Shown: positions 1 to 10,614, counted from the stretch's first letter. The stretch is DNA of 64,000 nt from Bemisia tabaci (GCF_918797505.1 NC_092795.1:31235131-31299130); one strand, 5' to 3'. A program made the numbers and translations. The notes: generated from the letters alone by a model not told the origin.

Positions 1-91
1 TTTTGAATAGAAATCTATTTTTAAAAAAAAGTAGGAAAAAAAATTGTGTTGTCAAATTCTGATGATATAATTATTTTGGTCACTTTTTCAG

Positions 92-244
92 GTCAAAAAG
101 CTCCTCAAGTTGTGGCTGTGAAAACTCTTCGAGAAAACGCAGGGGAGCGTGAGAGATCGGATCTACTTCAAGAATTAGAGGTCATGAAAATGTTGGATCC
201 TCATCCTAATGTTGTTCGTTTGCTCGGCTGTTGTACAGAGAAAG
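92..244 (+). CDS. Cad96Ca: Cad96Ca-like receptor tyrosine kinase, exon a (kinase N-lobe)
   Basis: Internal coding exon of a receptor tyrosine kinase. The acceptor is a T-rich tract ending in CAG just before 92, and the donor GTAAAC starts at 245. The exon is entered 1 nt into a codon and leaves 1 nt into the next. It encodes the N-lobe from beta-3 to about beta-4: VAVKTL holds the ATP-anchoring lysine, the ELEVMK helix holds the alpha-C glutamate, and PHPNVVRLLGCCTEK follows. The continuation in the exon at 2902 rebuilds an Asp codon and reads CTEK-D-PIFLIMEY. By recall, the best family match is insect Cad96Ca (Stitcher), a plasma-membrane kinase with one extracellular cadherin repeat that acts in epidermal wound response and growth. 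The cadherin, transmembrane and glycine-loop exons must lie left of the window. RET and FGFR kinases are related alternatives, but the later exons favour Cad96Ca. Confidence 0.88.
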
Positions 245-511
245 GTAAACTATTTTAACACATTTTTATCACAATTATCGCAAAAATGAAATAAGCTGAC
301 CGCAACATTGACGTCCTTACATAGAATCACTGTATTATTATTTATTTGCATTTAGTTGTAGTTTCTATAGTTAAGAGGCCCCTCCCCCGTGAGGATAGAT
401 TTTCGTACAAACGGCGTTCCATAGGTCCCATGTTCCTTTCCCGGATACGCGACCCTAGCTTCATGGTCTCAAACAATGGTTACTTGGAGCTGGCTGTTGA
501 TTATAAACTTT

Positions 512-526
512 GGGGGGGGGGGGGGG
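512..526. repeat. G homopolymer run
   Basis: Fifteen consecutive G inside the first visible Cad96Ca intron. Similar G or C runs recur at 19998, 28375, 29541, 37010 and 46719, so they are a general feature of this genome. Confidence 0.9.
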
Positions 527-1011
527 TTTGGCCTCTAATTTTAAGCAAAGGATTATCCTAAGGGCGGTTTTTCATGCAGGCGGAGAAAAAATTTCAAAAA
601 AAAACTTTACACCAGATTTAATGTCAAAAAAAGTAAGGCAGAAAAAGATGCGCAAATCTTGAAAACCTCAGCAATCCATTTCACACGCGCGTCCATATAA
701 ACTCGTATTTCCCGTTGTGAGTAGCATTGATTTCTTTTCACGTCCTCCACGGTGGCGGCCGAGTTCACATTTCAAACACAATCCGAGCTGATTCTCGAGT
801 TATTGCCCCCGTTCGAATGGACAGTTTTTCGTAACGTAAACCGAAGCTGGAATCCCGTCTCACCTCGCCTTTTCATCTCTCTTGCGTGAGTTCAAGTTGT
901 GGTGTTTGAACCCGAGACGTAGGTGGAGATGAACTCTGAAGAGCGGTGGTTAATTTCGCGATCTTTTGAACCGCAACCCATGTTGCCGCAATAAGCCTCT
1001 ACGCACGGCTG

Positions 1012-1518
1012 GAAATGGAGTTCTTACATGTGTCAGGGATTTGCTATGTAAGAACCTTTTTTGTAAAACTTTGCAAGAAACACGGTAATACAACTGGTTT
1101 ACTCTGAAAAGAACCCCCAAAATAAAAACAACTTTCAAATTTGAAGCTGCACGAGGGGATCCCCACGCTACGTTGAGATTCTACCTATTACCTGGTCAAA
1201 CCATCCCTGCACAGATGGGGAGCAAACACATCGGTAGGCTTGCCGCGGTTCCAGCTTTGAAGCCCCCAAACAAATAGCAACCTTGCCAATGTATTTGCTT
1301 CCTACCTTTGCATGGAAAGTTTGACTGGATATATGTAGAGATGGACTCTTAAGGGTATCGTGGGAAATTCCCTCTATTATGGCCTCAACTTTGAAAGCTT
1401 TTTTTGAGCTTTTGAGTTTGTTTAGAGGAAACCAGTGACATCATCGTGTTTCTCACGAAACTTTACCTAAAAACGAGTACTCAAATCGCAAATCCCTACA
1501 CATGCAAGAGCTTCATCA
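1012..1518. mobile_element. Inverted-repeat element, family I, copy 1
   Basis: A fold-back element of about 0.5 kb whose two halves are diverged reverse complements. The left half has ACATGTGTCAGGGATTTGC and AGAAACACGGT; the right half has the mirrored ACCRTCGTGTTTCTC, GCAAATCCCTACACATG. The central segment has GATGGGGAGCAAACACAT facing ATGTATTTGCTTCC. A second, better preserved copy is at 26302-26832. No coding capacity is visible, so this is a non-autonomous DNA transposon. Confidence 0.75.
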
Positions 1519-2055
1519 AGCAACAGAACACGCGTTTTCTGATGAAAATTTCACTCTGAACGCAACGAGAACATGAAATATTTCGCTCACTTGACAAGGG
1601 AATCGCAGCGGAGGGCAGGTGGGGAGGTTTAATGAAGCGAACTTGTTCTACGTCAACGGATTGTGAACTGGAAGAGGGGTGGGTGTCGTGTCGTAAGTTG
1701 AGTATCCAGGCATTCAAGCACATTCAATTATGAGAACTCGCAAAATAATACCTAATTGGTGTCGTAAGTTCTGTTTCCCGGAATGTTTAATGCTATAACC
1801 TGTAAATTGAATCCAAAGGCATTTCAGCGCTTAATTTAGCAGAGTATAGCTACTTTACCTTTGGTCAAAGGGCGAGAGAGCGAGATGAAGAGGGTTTGTA
1901 AAACCGCACCATTATTAAATTCCCTCTAATGAAATTGTCATTTATGTTTAGCATGGATGGGGTGAAGAGGATATGCCAGCTCTTCATTTAGCCACTTAGA
2001 AAATATGACGTTACTGAGAGGATATTTGGTTATGCCACGTACTTGGCGTTATATT

Positions 2056-2339
2056 CAGCGGGCTGTTTATTGGAATTGATAGACAAAGCGATGGTAAAAG
2101 AAGACAACGGATATATCGAGCAATCCCTTTGGTTAAAACGAGTGGTTGTTATACACGAATAGGGGGGAAATGATGGACCAACTATAGAGGTTGCCTCTTG
2201 TGTGTTGTCGTTAGTTAGTCTACTACTTCCTTCCTTTGTCCATTTCAATCACTCGCTCTCACCAAAGGATTGCTCCATTTTCTCTTGTTCTTCTTTGTCC
2301 ATGGCTTTCTGTATTAATGTCAATAATCAGCCCGTAGGA
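2056..2339. mobile_element. MITE, family S, copy 1
   Basis: The ends are inverted repeats: CAGCGGGCTGTTTATTGGAA on the left and CAATAATCAGCCCGTAGG on the right, with internal GACAAAGCGATGG facing TTTGTCCAT-type sequence. It matches the element at 41449-41722 (GCGGGCTGATTATTGAAATT ends). About 280 bp, no ORF. Confidence 0.65.
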
Positions 2340-2901
2340 GTAATCACGTATTACGGGGATATATAAAAATATTTTGACAGAACCCTGGCTTTTGATTGGT
2401 CCGAAAGCATTTCGCCTCTGGGCCAAGCAAAAGCTCTGCAAAAAGTTATGCGCAGAGTGTAAACGCAGAGGTACCAACGTTTAAAAATCTTGGAATGAAA
2501 TCCGGTGTTCATTTCATTCCAGAGCATATTACGCCACCCTGAAAGTCTCCGAAAATCCGAGCGGTGTGAGTAAGGAATGAAATCTGTTGATCGTAAGAGC
2601 GGAGCTCAGTCGCCAAAACTATAGATTCGGATCCGCGCTCATAGGTAGCATTTGGCTTTAATGGGAGGAAAATAGGCTTCAGAGTAAGATGCGCTCTGAA
2701 TTTCACTCCGAAATTTTTTAAAATTCAAAACACGGTTCCTGTTTCAAGATTTAAAAAAAATTGAAATAAAACACTCGGGTGAATTGTCCGATTCGATGCA
2801 GAGGACATACTAACTTGGCAGCCCCGCTTTTGTCCCTCGCGGGGAAAATTGATTTTTGTATTGTGCTGTATTGTCATGGAGACGATAAATTTCCCTTTCA
2901 G

Positions 2902-3083
2902 ATCCGATTTTCCTGATAATGGAGTACGTGGCTTGCGGTAAACTCCAGAGTTTCCTGCGAAACTCGAGAGCTCAGCGCTGCTACGATAATATGCACGGTC
3001 CCAGTGATACTCTCACCTCCAGAGACTTGACTTCGTTCTGTTATCAAGTGGCGAGAGGCATGCAGTTCCTATCTTCCAAGGGT
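2902..3083 (+). CDS. Cad96Ca: Cad96Ca-like receptor tyrosine kinase, exon b (hinge to catalytic loop)
   Basis: A 182-nt exon with acceptor TTCCCTTTCAG and donor GTAAGT at 3084; it is entered in phase 1 and left in phase 0. It encodes the end of beta-5 and the hinge (PIFLIMEY), the kinase-insert-like stretch GKLQSFLRNSRAQRCYDN and MHGPSDTLTSRDL, and helix alpha-E (TSFCYQVARGMQFLSSKG). The short insert followed by the TLTSRDLTSF motif is characteristic of Cad96Ca-type kinases. It joins directly to IIHRDLAARN in the next exon, so the catalytic domain is continuous across the splice. The frame is open and undisturbed. Confidence 0.9.
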
Positions 3084-3916
3084 GTAAGTAATCGTTTATC
3101 AATTCATTCGCACCAACAACTTCCACTCGAGCTTCCCTCCGAGGCTTCCGCCGGAAAATCAGAAAAGTAGATGAAGAGAGAATAATGGTACATGAAATAA
3201 AACTGCTCCCTGAATTATTCCTCGCTACAGCCTTCACCTCGCCGAGAGCGCAACTTAAAAGTCGGGCGGGACGTGCGGAAGGCGGGAGTCTTTTTTGAGA
3301 CTAGAAAAGCTCCTCAAGTTTCATAACTTTTAGCACGTTAAAAAATAATGAGACAATGGCTGCCATGCTTCCTTGCCTCAACCGGCCTTTTGCCGAAGCC
3401 GAGTTTCATCGCATCAGCCGCTGGCCGCGTTCCTGACACTCATGTTTACGCAAAATGAGGGCACGTAAATATAGGACTCTCTCAAAGTAAATTATTACTA
3501 AGCATTTGATGGAGTCCCTTCATTTTGCAATGTGACAGCCGCAAGTTGGAAGCTTTTGACGAAAGTTTTTGCTGTTGCGAAATCCTGAACTTACTGGAGA
3601 AAAAAGTTTTTACGTCGTGCGTATTTTTTCCGAGATAAAAACTTAAGCTTATTGGTCTTTACAATTTTTTAGCTCATTTCTTAAATTTAGGTTTTAAGAT
3701 TTTTATATCGCATCTCCATCATTAGAGATTATTACCTGTGTTCAAAAGTGCATTTCAAACCCCAATTTTTCGGCAAGGCAAGCATTGTTGCATTGATTCA
3801 AGTTGTTGGTGTTTCTTCGTTACTGAAACACGGAACTTACGTTCAATTTGAATATCTTTTTCGTTCGATCGACCTCCCCAGATATCCTCATGGACAATGG
3901 GTCCTAAGTAACATTT

Positions 3917-4175
3917 GAATCAGTGAGAACGAATACACACCAACTCGGTAACTCGAAAATGCTCAACTTCTATTAAAGACAGTTAATTTACATAAAGGTC
4001 ATCGAAGTTAGCGCATCTGTTCCAACTTGGACCTCAAAGTGTCCATAAGTACTTGTCTTTCGGTAGCAAAAGTCTGTTTCTTAAACTATAACTTCTTCGC
4101 CTAAGCGGTGCAGTTGTGTGTGCGTCTTGATTATTTCCATTTTCCGAGTTTGTATGTTTTCGTTCTCACTGATTC
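3917..4175. mobile_element. MITE, family J, copy 1
   Basis: Terminal inverted repeats begin GAATCAGTGAGAACGAATAC and end GTTTTCGTTCTCACTGATTC. A second copy at 54001-54257, in an intron of the GPCR gene, shares ends and interior (CATAAAGGTCAT, CTGTTCCAACTTGGAC). About 260 bp, non-coding. Confidence 0.82.
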
Positions 4176-4187
4176 TTTTGGGTTCGC

Positions 4188-4483
4188 ATAGAGAAAAAAA
4201 AGGAGGTGTTTGCATTTTGGGCATCTTGGAATTTTTTAATGACGTAGGTCGGCACGGCGACTTTTATCATCGATTTTCTTGGAAATGGTGTAGTTTATGA
4301 AAAAAATGCATTCTTCATAAAGTGTTTGAAATTATATCATGAGTTGATTTAAGCAAAAAAATCGGACGTTATGGTCCGTTCTTCACACTTCGCATTCCGG
4401 ATTTTGCCGACCAGGGTGTGCCGACCTACGTCACAGGGTACACTATCCTCAAGATGCAAACACCTCCTTTTTTTTCTCTGTGT
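4188..4483. mobile_element. MITE, element K
   Basis: The left end ATAGAGAAAAAAAAGGAGGT is mirrored by ACCTCCTTTTTTTTCTCTGT on the right. Inside, GACGTAGGTCGGCAC faces GTGCCGACCTACGTC. It starts 12 bp after J1. Only one copy is in the window. Confidence 0.75.
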
Positions 4484-4587
4484 TGGGTTAGTAACCTAAT
4501 TTACTGAGGTACTACCACAAATAATTGGAAGTGTCCATACCATCCAACAACCCCGTCCTCTTTTTCTTTATAGATATGAAGTTTCTA

Positions 4588-4907
4588 CATAGAGTACATA
4601 GAGTCGTAATGTGACTGGGAGAGCTGGCGCCATGTTCTGCTCGACGAATTCCGAGCCCGGTGTGCGCCGAGTTCGGGTCACTTTTTCGATACATGTTCGA
4701 TCCAAAATGGCGGTGTGGAATACGTGATGATTCCTATCTTCTTTGTTTACACTGAATGGCCGGGTACCCGTGTATTGCAAACAATCGATTATGTATCGAA
4801 AAAGTGACCCGGCGTCACACAGGAGTCTCGGAATTCGGGACCCGGAAAATGCTTAAAAGTGGCGCCAGCTCACCCACTTACATTACGACTCAATGTACTC
4901 TGTGGGT
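4588..4907. mobile_element. MITE, element L
   Basis: Inverted repeats: CATAGAGTACATAGAGTCGT, GAGCTGGCGCCA and GTCACTTTTTCGATACAT on the left face ATGTATCGAAAAAGTGAC, TGGCGCCAGCTC and ACGACTCAATGTACTCTGTG on the right. The short ORFs across it are incidental. Confidence 0.75.
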
Positions 4908-5020
4908 TTCTACGGGACGAAGCTGCTAAAGAACGATTATGATAAGGGACCTCATGATAAGGGGTACTTTTTCAGAGATCTCAGCATACTTTCAACCGTG
5001 ACTTTTCCTTTATTTTCCAG

Positions 5021-5527
5021 ATAATCCACCGGGATCTAGCCGCGAGGAACGTGCTCGTGGCGGAGGATCACACCTGCAAAGTGGCCGACTTCGGTTTCGC
5101 CCGCGACGTGATAACGAGCCACGTCTACGAGCGGAAGTCCGAGGGGCGGCTCCCGATCCGGTGGATGGCCCCGGAGTCCCTCTACGACAACATCTTCTCC
5201 GTCAAGTCGGACATCTGGAGTTTCGGCGTCCTCGTCTGGGAGATCGTGACCCTGGGCTCGACGCCGTACCCGGGGCTCGCCGCCGCCGAAGTCATGAAGC
5301 GAGTCAGGGACGGCTACCGGCTCGACAAACCGGAGCACTGCCGGAGAGAGCTCTACAACATCATGTACTACTGCTGGGACAAGGACCCCAAGGAGCGTCC
5401 CAACTTCAGCGAGTTGGTCGATCTCTTGGAGCAGCTACTCCTCAGCGAGACCGAGTACATCGAGCTCGAGAGGTTCCCCGACCATTCGTATTATAATATG
5501 GTGTCCTTGAGCGGCGAGAAGCTCTAA
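5021..5527 (+). CDS. Cad96Ca: Cad96Ca-like receptor tyrosine kinase, last exon (kinase C-lobe and C-terminus)
   Basis: Terminal coding exon of 168 codons plus TAA at 5525-5527, entered in phase 0 after the acceptor TTTTCCAG. It begins with the catalytic loop IIHRDLAARNVL (Asp of HRD, Asn of AARN). The magnesium-binding DFG lies in VADFGFARDVI, and an activation-loop tyrosine in SHVYERKSEG. The tyrosine-kinase signature is LPIRWMAPESLYDN, followed by SDIWSFGVLVWEIVTLGSTP and the conserved RPNFSEL. The tail ELERFPDHSYYNMVSLSGEK with its paired tyrosines is, from memory, nearly invariant in insect Cad96Ca. With the two upstream exons it gives 279 codons of intact kinase and no missing catalytic residue. 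The exon is visibly GC-rich and CpG-rich while its introns are AT-rich. The start of the gene is outside the window. Confidence 0.93.
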   Translation: MIHRDLAARNVLVAEDHTCKVADFGFARDVITSHVYERKSEGRLPIRWMAPESLYDNIFSVKSDIWSFGVLVWEIVTLGSTPYPGLAAAEVMKRVRDGYRLDKPEHCRRELYNIMYYCWDKDPKERPNFSELVDLLEQLLLSETEYIELERFPDHSYYNMVSLSGEKL

Positions 5528-5595
5528 CCAATGATTGCAACTCCCACTTTATGACACGGGCCTTTGCCCATCCAAGGCTTCCTTTAATTGATTGG

Positions 5596-5601
5596 AATAA
5601 A
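5596..5601 (+). terminator. Poly(A) signal of the Cad96Ca-like gene
   Basis: AATAAA 69 nt after the stop codon, the first canonical hexamer downstream. It implies a 3' UTR of roughly 90 nt; the cleavage site itself was not determined. Confidence 0.6.
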
Positions 5602-5694
5602 ACAATCGGGTCAGACCATTATGAGGAGTTTTGGAAAAATACCTACGTGCAATAGCTCAAGACTCTCGTAACCAATGGGGATGCATCAGAAATC

Positions 5695-5898
5695 AGGAAA
5701 AAGAAAATCGACATAGAAGATGAAGAGGAGGAAGAATAATAATAAGAAAAAGAGAGGGGAAGGGAGAAGAAAATGAGAAAAGAAAAGAGAAGAAAAAGAA
5801 AGAGAAAAAACGGAAAGAGAGAAGCTTGTGAGATAGAAGAAATGGATATGAGAAGAGGAGGCGAGGAAAACAAAGAGGTATGATGGAGAGAAAGACAA
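5695..5898. repeat. Polypurine tract downstream of Cad96Ca
   Basis: About 200 bp that is almost all A and G on the + strand (AGATGAAGAGGAGGAAGAAT and similar). It starts roughly 95 bp past the poly(A) signal. Reading it backwards gives Ser/Phe/Leu-rich ORFs that are composition artefacts. Confidence 0.8.
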
Positions 5899-7219
5899 GT
5901 ATGAGGTAAAAGAAATTCTTCTTGCTCCTCTTTCTCCTCTTCGCCTTCTTCTTTACGACAGAACAATTCGTCGCCTACCTGACATTAGGGCAAAACTACA
6001 CTCTGCAATGAACCCTGACTTCCATACGTTTCAAAGCTTTTCCAGGTTCATCTTAATGTGTAGTTACGCCCTGTCAGCCAAGCGACGAATTTATAAAGGA
6101 ATATTTTTACATGTCCTGCAGCTGACTTCGAGCCGACCATTCATTTTATGACCGAAAAATGATAAACGCTCATATTTGCATTAGACTGCCGTGTCTAGTA
6201 GTTTGGATCAAAGTGGTGACTTTTCACGTGAAATTCAAAATCGGAAAGTCTACCCGTAGAGAATGTTACAACGTGATGACATGGCCGTGGTACGAGAGCC
6301 TTTTCATTTGATGCGCCCGAGTCATTAGCACGTTCAAAAGCGCATGCAAAGGTGCATGAAGTTGTGCGTAGCTCTGCATCCTGCCTCAAACGACTGCGCC
6401 GCTCGGGTGGTTTTAATTCCGGAAGTTTCTCCGAGTTTAATAGCTCCAAAGTGGCAAAGTGTCCAACCGAAACTAGTCCAATCGACGATTTTTACGCACC
6501 GCTCAACCCTTTGTCTCCGTTCGAAATTGACCTACCGCGATAAGCGTGGATAGCGGTCATGTGAGCTCACTGCGGATGCTGCTAATTCTCGGATGCACTA
6601 TCTCCGTGAACTTCCACACTTGCCAAACCGCGCCGCGAAGGGCGAGCCACCCGCAGCACGCGACCCGAAATCACCCAAAACCCCGCAACTTCGGTTCGGA
6701 AGTACCTTCCGCGGCGGAAGCCAGAAACCCAAGCTCGATGCGCCTGGACAATGAGCTTTCCCGGGCTTTCATCGACTAACAGAGACAACCCGAGCCTTTT
6801 CCGTTGACTCGGAACTTTGATGTCGATTTTCGTGGAAAAATTTTCCCGTTAAATAGCGAGGGCGCTAATCTGGCGCCGATTTAATGCCGTTGTAAATCGG
6901 GATCATGCGCAACGGTTCGGCAATGCCGTTCGCTATTCCTTACTTCGCTTTTCCAGCGCATTTCCTGCCGCCTTTTGTCGTGATTGTTTGGAAAGGAAGT
7001 CTACTTTCATGCGCCTACAAAGGATTGTCCGATTAGGTTCTGAATGCTCGCGGCATTTCACTAACGCTTCTTATGGGTCCTCGATTTTCCAATGTATTCA
7101 CCAGCTGAAGAGTGGAAGTCAAAACATAGTAAAAGCCATTGGCTGTTGATCAGACAATGTACGGTGATTCTCATGCACTGTAAAATAAAAGCCTGAATTC
7201 CTTCGTTTTTCCGATATTT
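5899..7219. other. Intergenic, mostly unexplained
   Basis: Downstream of Cad96Ca, with no repeat match to the rest of the window. The 6576-6779 ORF sits in a local GC-rich stretch; nothing else was recognised. Confidence 0.5.
6576..6779 (+). CDS. Hypothetical small secreted peptide ORF (weak)
   Basis: A 67-codon ORF from ATG 6576 to TAA 6777-6779. It opens with a hydrophobic stretch MLLILGCTISVNFHTCQTAP that looks like a signal peptide with a plausible cleavage after CQTA. A basic, Pro/His/Asn-rich remainder follows, with dibasic and KPR sites, ending NELSRAFID. The surrounding 200 bp is GC-rich and CpG-rich and unlike its neighbours. I recognise no family. It could be a small secreted or neuropeptide-type precursor, a first exon, or chance. 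An upstream in-frame GTG at 6546 only extends the open frame. Confidence 0.2.
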   Translation: MLLILGCTISVNFHTCQTAPRRASHPQHATRNHPKPRNFGSEVPSAAEARNPSSMRLDNELSRAFID

Positions 7220-7476
7220 GGATTGCATTTTGCAAAAAGGAACCACTAGCATTGCAATGTTGCTAAGATTGTGCAACTTCTTTTGTCTTGGAGGAAAAAC
7301 CCGATTATCCATTAATAGTTTCTATTTTACTCGCTAAAAACTGTAAATTTAAGACAAAAATTACCATCTAAATTTAATAGTTTTTCACGATTTCCGCAAT
7401 TTTATTTCAAAGGATGAAGTTGCACAATCTTAGCATCATTGCAATGCTAGTGGTTCCTTTTTGCAAAATACAATCC
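7220..7476. mobile_element. MITE, family N, copy 1
   Basis: Inverted-repeat arms of about 60 bp begin GGATTGCATTTTGCAAAAAG and end CTTTTTGCAAAATACAATCC; the inner arms are CACTAGCATTGCAATG facing CATTGCAATGCTAGTG. The end motif (CATTTTGCA...GGAACCAC) recurs at 46068-46198 and, diverged, in family O. Confidence 0.75.
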
Positions 7477-8558
7477 ATTTTATCGAGGACTCCTATAAAT
7501 TTCTGTTTTTTATTAATCAAATACAAGAATGGGCTACGAGGCAAAGTCTGCTGTGGAAAAATATGTCATAAGTATTCTCAAGTATTACAGCCAAAGTGAA
7601 AATGTCGGTGATTATGATGTCAATGATAATGATCACCGTTGACAAAGAGCGTATGGTCCGGTAAAAAATGTATTAAAATAACTGTTTATATCACTAAACA
7701 AAGTTTCGATACCTATGTATTTTGTACATATTTCAAGATTGTAAAAAAAATATTGTAAATAATGTCCGTAAATATGAAACAAATTTTGTATGCTAATTAT
7801 TGTTTTGATCGTTATTTTTATACTTTTTGTTATTAAAATATTTCTCCAATTTTTATTTGTTTGTTCTTTCATTAAATGCAATTTCGTCAAACCACCAAAT
7901 AGTGATGAAATTTAAAAAAAAAATGCGTATCTTTCTCATACAAGGCAATAGTTTTTATAGATTCTGTCGGTTCTGATAATTTTCTTTGTGATTGAGCTTC
8001 AGGAATGAGGAAAAGTGAAAGTAATGATTAGATTACACCTGCTATATTTTTTGTAGCAAATATAGTAGAAGGAAGATTTATTAAATTTTATTTTTAAATT
8101 TCATTTTGGACTAGAGAGTTCTTTCATTGTCAGTTTCGATAAATAAAGTCAAGGAGGATTTAGAAAAAAAAATGTAAAAGAAACTCCAACATAATGTGTC
8201 GATACGTCGCTTCATTGATCAAGTTTAGTTATCTATTTGATTGGCTTATTTTACACGTACCATGAAGTGTAGAAACCGCACATCCAAAGAACTACAATTG
8301 TTCCAACAGAACTATGCAGAATTTCTTTAGAACTAATTGTATTCTTAAAAAAGAAACTGCTGCCTTGTAAAATCAAATTTTTTGTTACAGGTCGTCGTTT
8401 CTATACCTGAAATTATGGCTTGCGCAGCTCAAGCAGATCAAAAACTTTCAGCGTTACAGCACGTATTTTCATGAACAGTCAATGAACGTTCTACCCTGAG
8501 AAAAATTTCATTTGCAATAAGTATATGATTGATTACATGATCAATGCTTAAATTTTCT
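7477..8558. other. Intergenic AT-rich stretch
   Basis: AT-rich with several short ORFs of low complexity. I see no repeat partner in the window and no gene. Confidence 0.5.
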
Positions 8559-9378
8559 ACGAGCCGGATTAAGGGGGTGGCCACATGGGCCGCGGCCCAT
8601 GGCGGCAAAATTAGGGGGCGGCAAATTTTGCAATTTTTTTAAATGCAGGCACAAAAAAATCGGATTCAGAAAAAAATACAAACAAGAAAAGGTGACAAAA
8701 TCTCTCAATTCCTGAGTGTTCATTAATTTCTAATTTTGTCGTATTTTTGTGATACAAAAGACTGCGCCCCTTTAATTACTTGAGTTAAGAGAGAAACCAA
8801 ACACGTAACTTGGCCTGGAGCGGCGCGGCTCAAAGAGATTTGATGACGAGGACTTAAGATGAAAAGGAGAAGCCCTCGACGCGGCGGTCGGCATGTAATA
8901 CGTATTAGCGCCTACGAGACTGCGTGAATACTTCACGCATTGCGTCAAACACAGCACGGTCAACAGCGGTCGGCGCGGCGTGAAACGCACAATGCCTACA
9001 AGACTACATGAATACTTCACGCATTGCGCCAAACACAGTGTGGTCAGCGCGGCACGGCCGCGGAAGTTAAAATTATTAAACCACATTTATGTTCATTCTT
9101 TCAAAATGTTTTCATTCTTCTCTTATAAATGGAAGGCCTCGTCCACACAGAGATAGGTTCACGAAACTTAATTTTTGCGCAAAGTTCCGTGAACTTTTGC
9201 CAGTAGTGTTGACAGGGCTTACGCAAGAAATGTGTCCAACACAAGTGAACGCGTCTTATGCACCTTTCTCCCTCTGGCACGTTCACTTGATGGTTTGTAT
9301 TGATGCTTCAAAATAAATGAGAAGAGGGCGGCAAAATACAGGCGGCCCATGGGCGGCAAGTAGGTAAATCCGGCCATG
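8559..9378 (+). mobile_element. Non-autonomous hAT-like element, family E, copy 1
   Basis: 820 bp with subterminal inverted repeats GCCGGATTAAGGGGGTGGCC, CGCGGCCCATGGCGGCAAA and, at the other end, CGGCCCATGGGCGGCAAG...AAATCCGGCCATG. It matches copies at 11161-12054 and 18647-19609, where CAGGG/CATGG-type ends and 8-bp target duplications support hAT affiliation. Here the left tip has decayed and no duplication is evident. It carries two units of a roughly 70-bp tandem repeat at about 8908-9050, and no transposase. Confidence 0.8.
8908..9050 (+). repeat. Minisatellite inside E1, two units
   Basis: Two units with core GCGCCTACRAGACTRCRTGA, then ATACTTCACGCATTGCG and CAAACACAG. The same unit occurs three times in E2, four times in E3, once in D1 and twice in D2; its core arms form the hairpin in F1 and F2. 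Confidence 0.85.
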
Positions 9379-9601
9379 CGCCCCATTCTTCAGGTCTCAA
9401 AAAAGAAAAAAAAGAAGTTCTCTAGATTTGCAAACATGTATAAATCTAAATGATTAAGACATGAGCCACTTTTTGAGGAGCGTTTGAGGTTTAAAACATG
9501 ACAGAATTCATTGCTAGCCCGTCACACCATTCCCAATGACAACATCCACAGGATTCGATACATTGTATCCAAATCGCCGTCAAATCAGTCGCAAAGGTAG
9601 T

Positions 9602-9854
9602 CTGCCGCGCTAAGGAAGAAAGCCGTATGAACATTCGAGAGTAGCCAAATTTCCTTCAGTAAAATGCTTATTTTTGAGGAAAGTTATGAATATTTTTCCT
9701 TTAAAGTTTCAGGAACTTTAGGTGAAATTGCAAACAGCATTATCCGAATAATTGGAAGAAATATGTTTTTAAGTTCACCAGAAAATTCGTGTTTTAGAAA
9801 TGGAAATTTGGCAACGCCTGAAGGTTCATACGGCGTTTTTCCTCAGCACGGCAG
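9602..9854 (+). mobile_element. MITE, family A, copy 1
   Basis: TIR start CTGCCGCGCTAAGGAAGAA and end CGTTTTTCCTCAGCACGGCAG. The flanks TAGT and TGGT match at 3 of 4 bases as a 4-bp target duplication. The ORF across it (9664-10029) follows from the element's sequence and is not a gene. Confidence 0.88.
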
Positions 9855-9858
9855 TGGT

Positions 9859-10614
9859 AGAAATTACGTACCTAAACGTGCCATAATGGAGGGGGAAATG
9901 TCTTTTTGGTCATATCTACAGTTACTTTTTATTCAGTCTGGCCGACAGTTCGAAAAAAAGACGAGACAGTCTCGCATAAAAGTTACCGGCTCTACAAAAC
10001 TATACTCAACATTTTATAAATTGTTTTAATTTCATCTAAGGCCGTGCACAATCTCATAAATATAAGAGGATTCATGAAAGCTACGCAGAACGATGAGTTT
10101 CAGAATTTCGACGATCTGTCAAGCTATACACGATTCGTGCACCAAAGGGAAAAGATTATCGAGGCTCTTGCAGATTGAGAGAGGGTGTACCTGTGAATGC
10201 ACTTCGCCACTGCGAACGTAGCTAAGCGGAAAGGAATTAAATTATTGCACCAGTGAGCAAGAAATAAATCGAACTAGGATTTGTCACTTGCAATATTCAT
10301 TCTTTGATCAAAACCTCAAAACTACAATGCATCCTTGCGTATTTTCTCATCCATCATTCGCGTACCCTTTTAACGTCCCTTTGATCTTTGAAGGAGAACC
10401 CCGATGGGCACAGTTCAAATTCACCCTCGGTTGATTTTTTCTAATATTGGCGATCTGAAAACCGGGATATCAGTGTGCCTCTTGCGAGTCTCATCCTCAG
10501 GGTTCTCACTTGAATATTTTCTATGCAATTACCGCGACGTAAAAGAGTTTTCCGGGCTTTTTTCCTCTTTTTCATTTACTCTCTCCTTTCAATTAGAGGA
10601 GCTTGATGACCCAA
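9859..10614. other. Intergenic, no recognisable content
   Basis: No repeat partner within the window and no credible coding region. Confidence 0.45.

Larger units (their letters stand above)
245..2901 (+). other. Cad96Ca intron between exons a and b
   Basis: A 2.66-kb intron bounded by GTAAAC and a CCCTTTCAG acceptor. It contains a run of 15 G at 512-526, inverted-repeat element I1 (1012-1518) and element S1 (2056-2339). I see no conserved coding sequence in the rest. Confidence 0.8.
3084..5020 (+). other. Cad96Ca intron between exons b and c
   Basis: A 1.9-kb intron (GTAAGT to TTTTCCAG). Its 3' half is almost entirely three small inverted-repeat transposons placed end to end: J1 at 3917-4175, K at 4188-4483 and L at 4588-4907. 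Nothing coding is seen in 3084-3916. Confidence 0.8.

Noticed and set aside
5036..5338. 100-codon antisense ORF opposite the kinase exon
   Set aside because: Shadow of a GC-rich coding exon; the sense frame has all kinase motifs.
5643..5966. Ser/Phe-rich ORFs antisense to the polypurine tract
   Set aside because: Composition artefact with no start context, domain or conservation.
9664..10029. 121-codon ORF on the + strand
   Set aside because: It runs through MITE A1 and into unrelated flank; the same frame in other A copies is not conserved.
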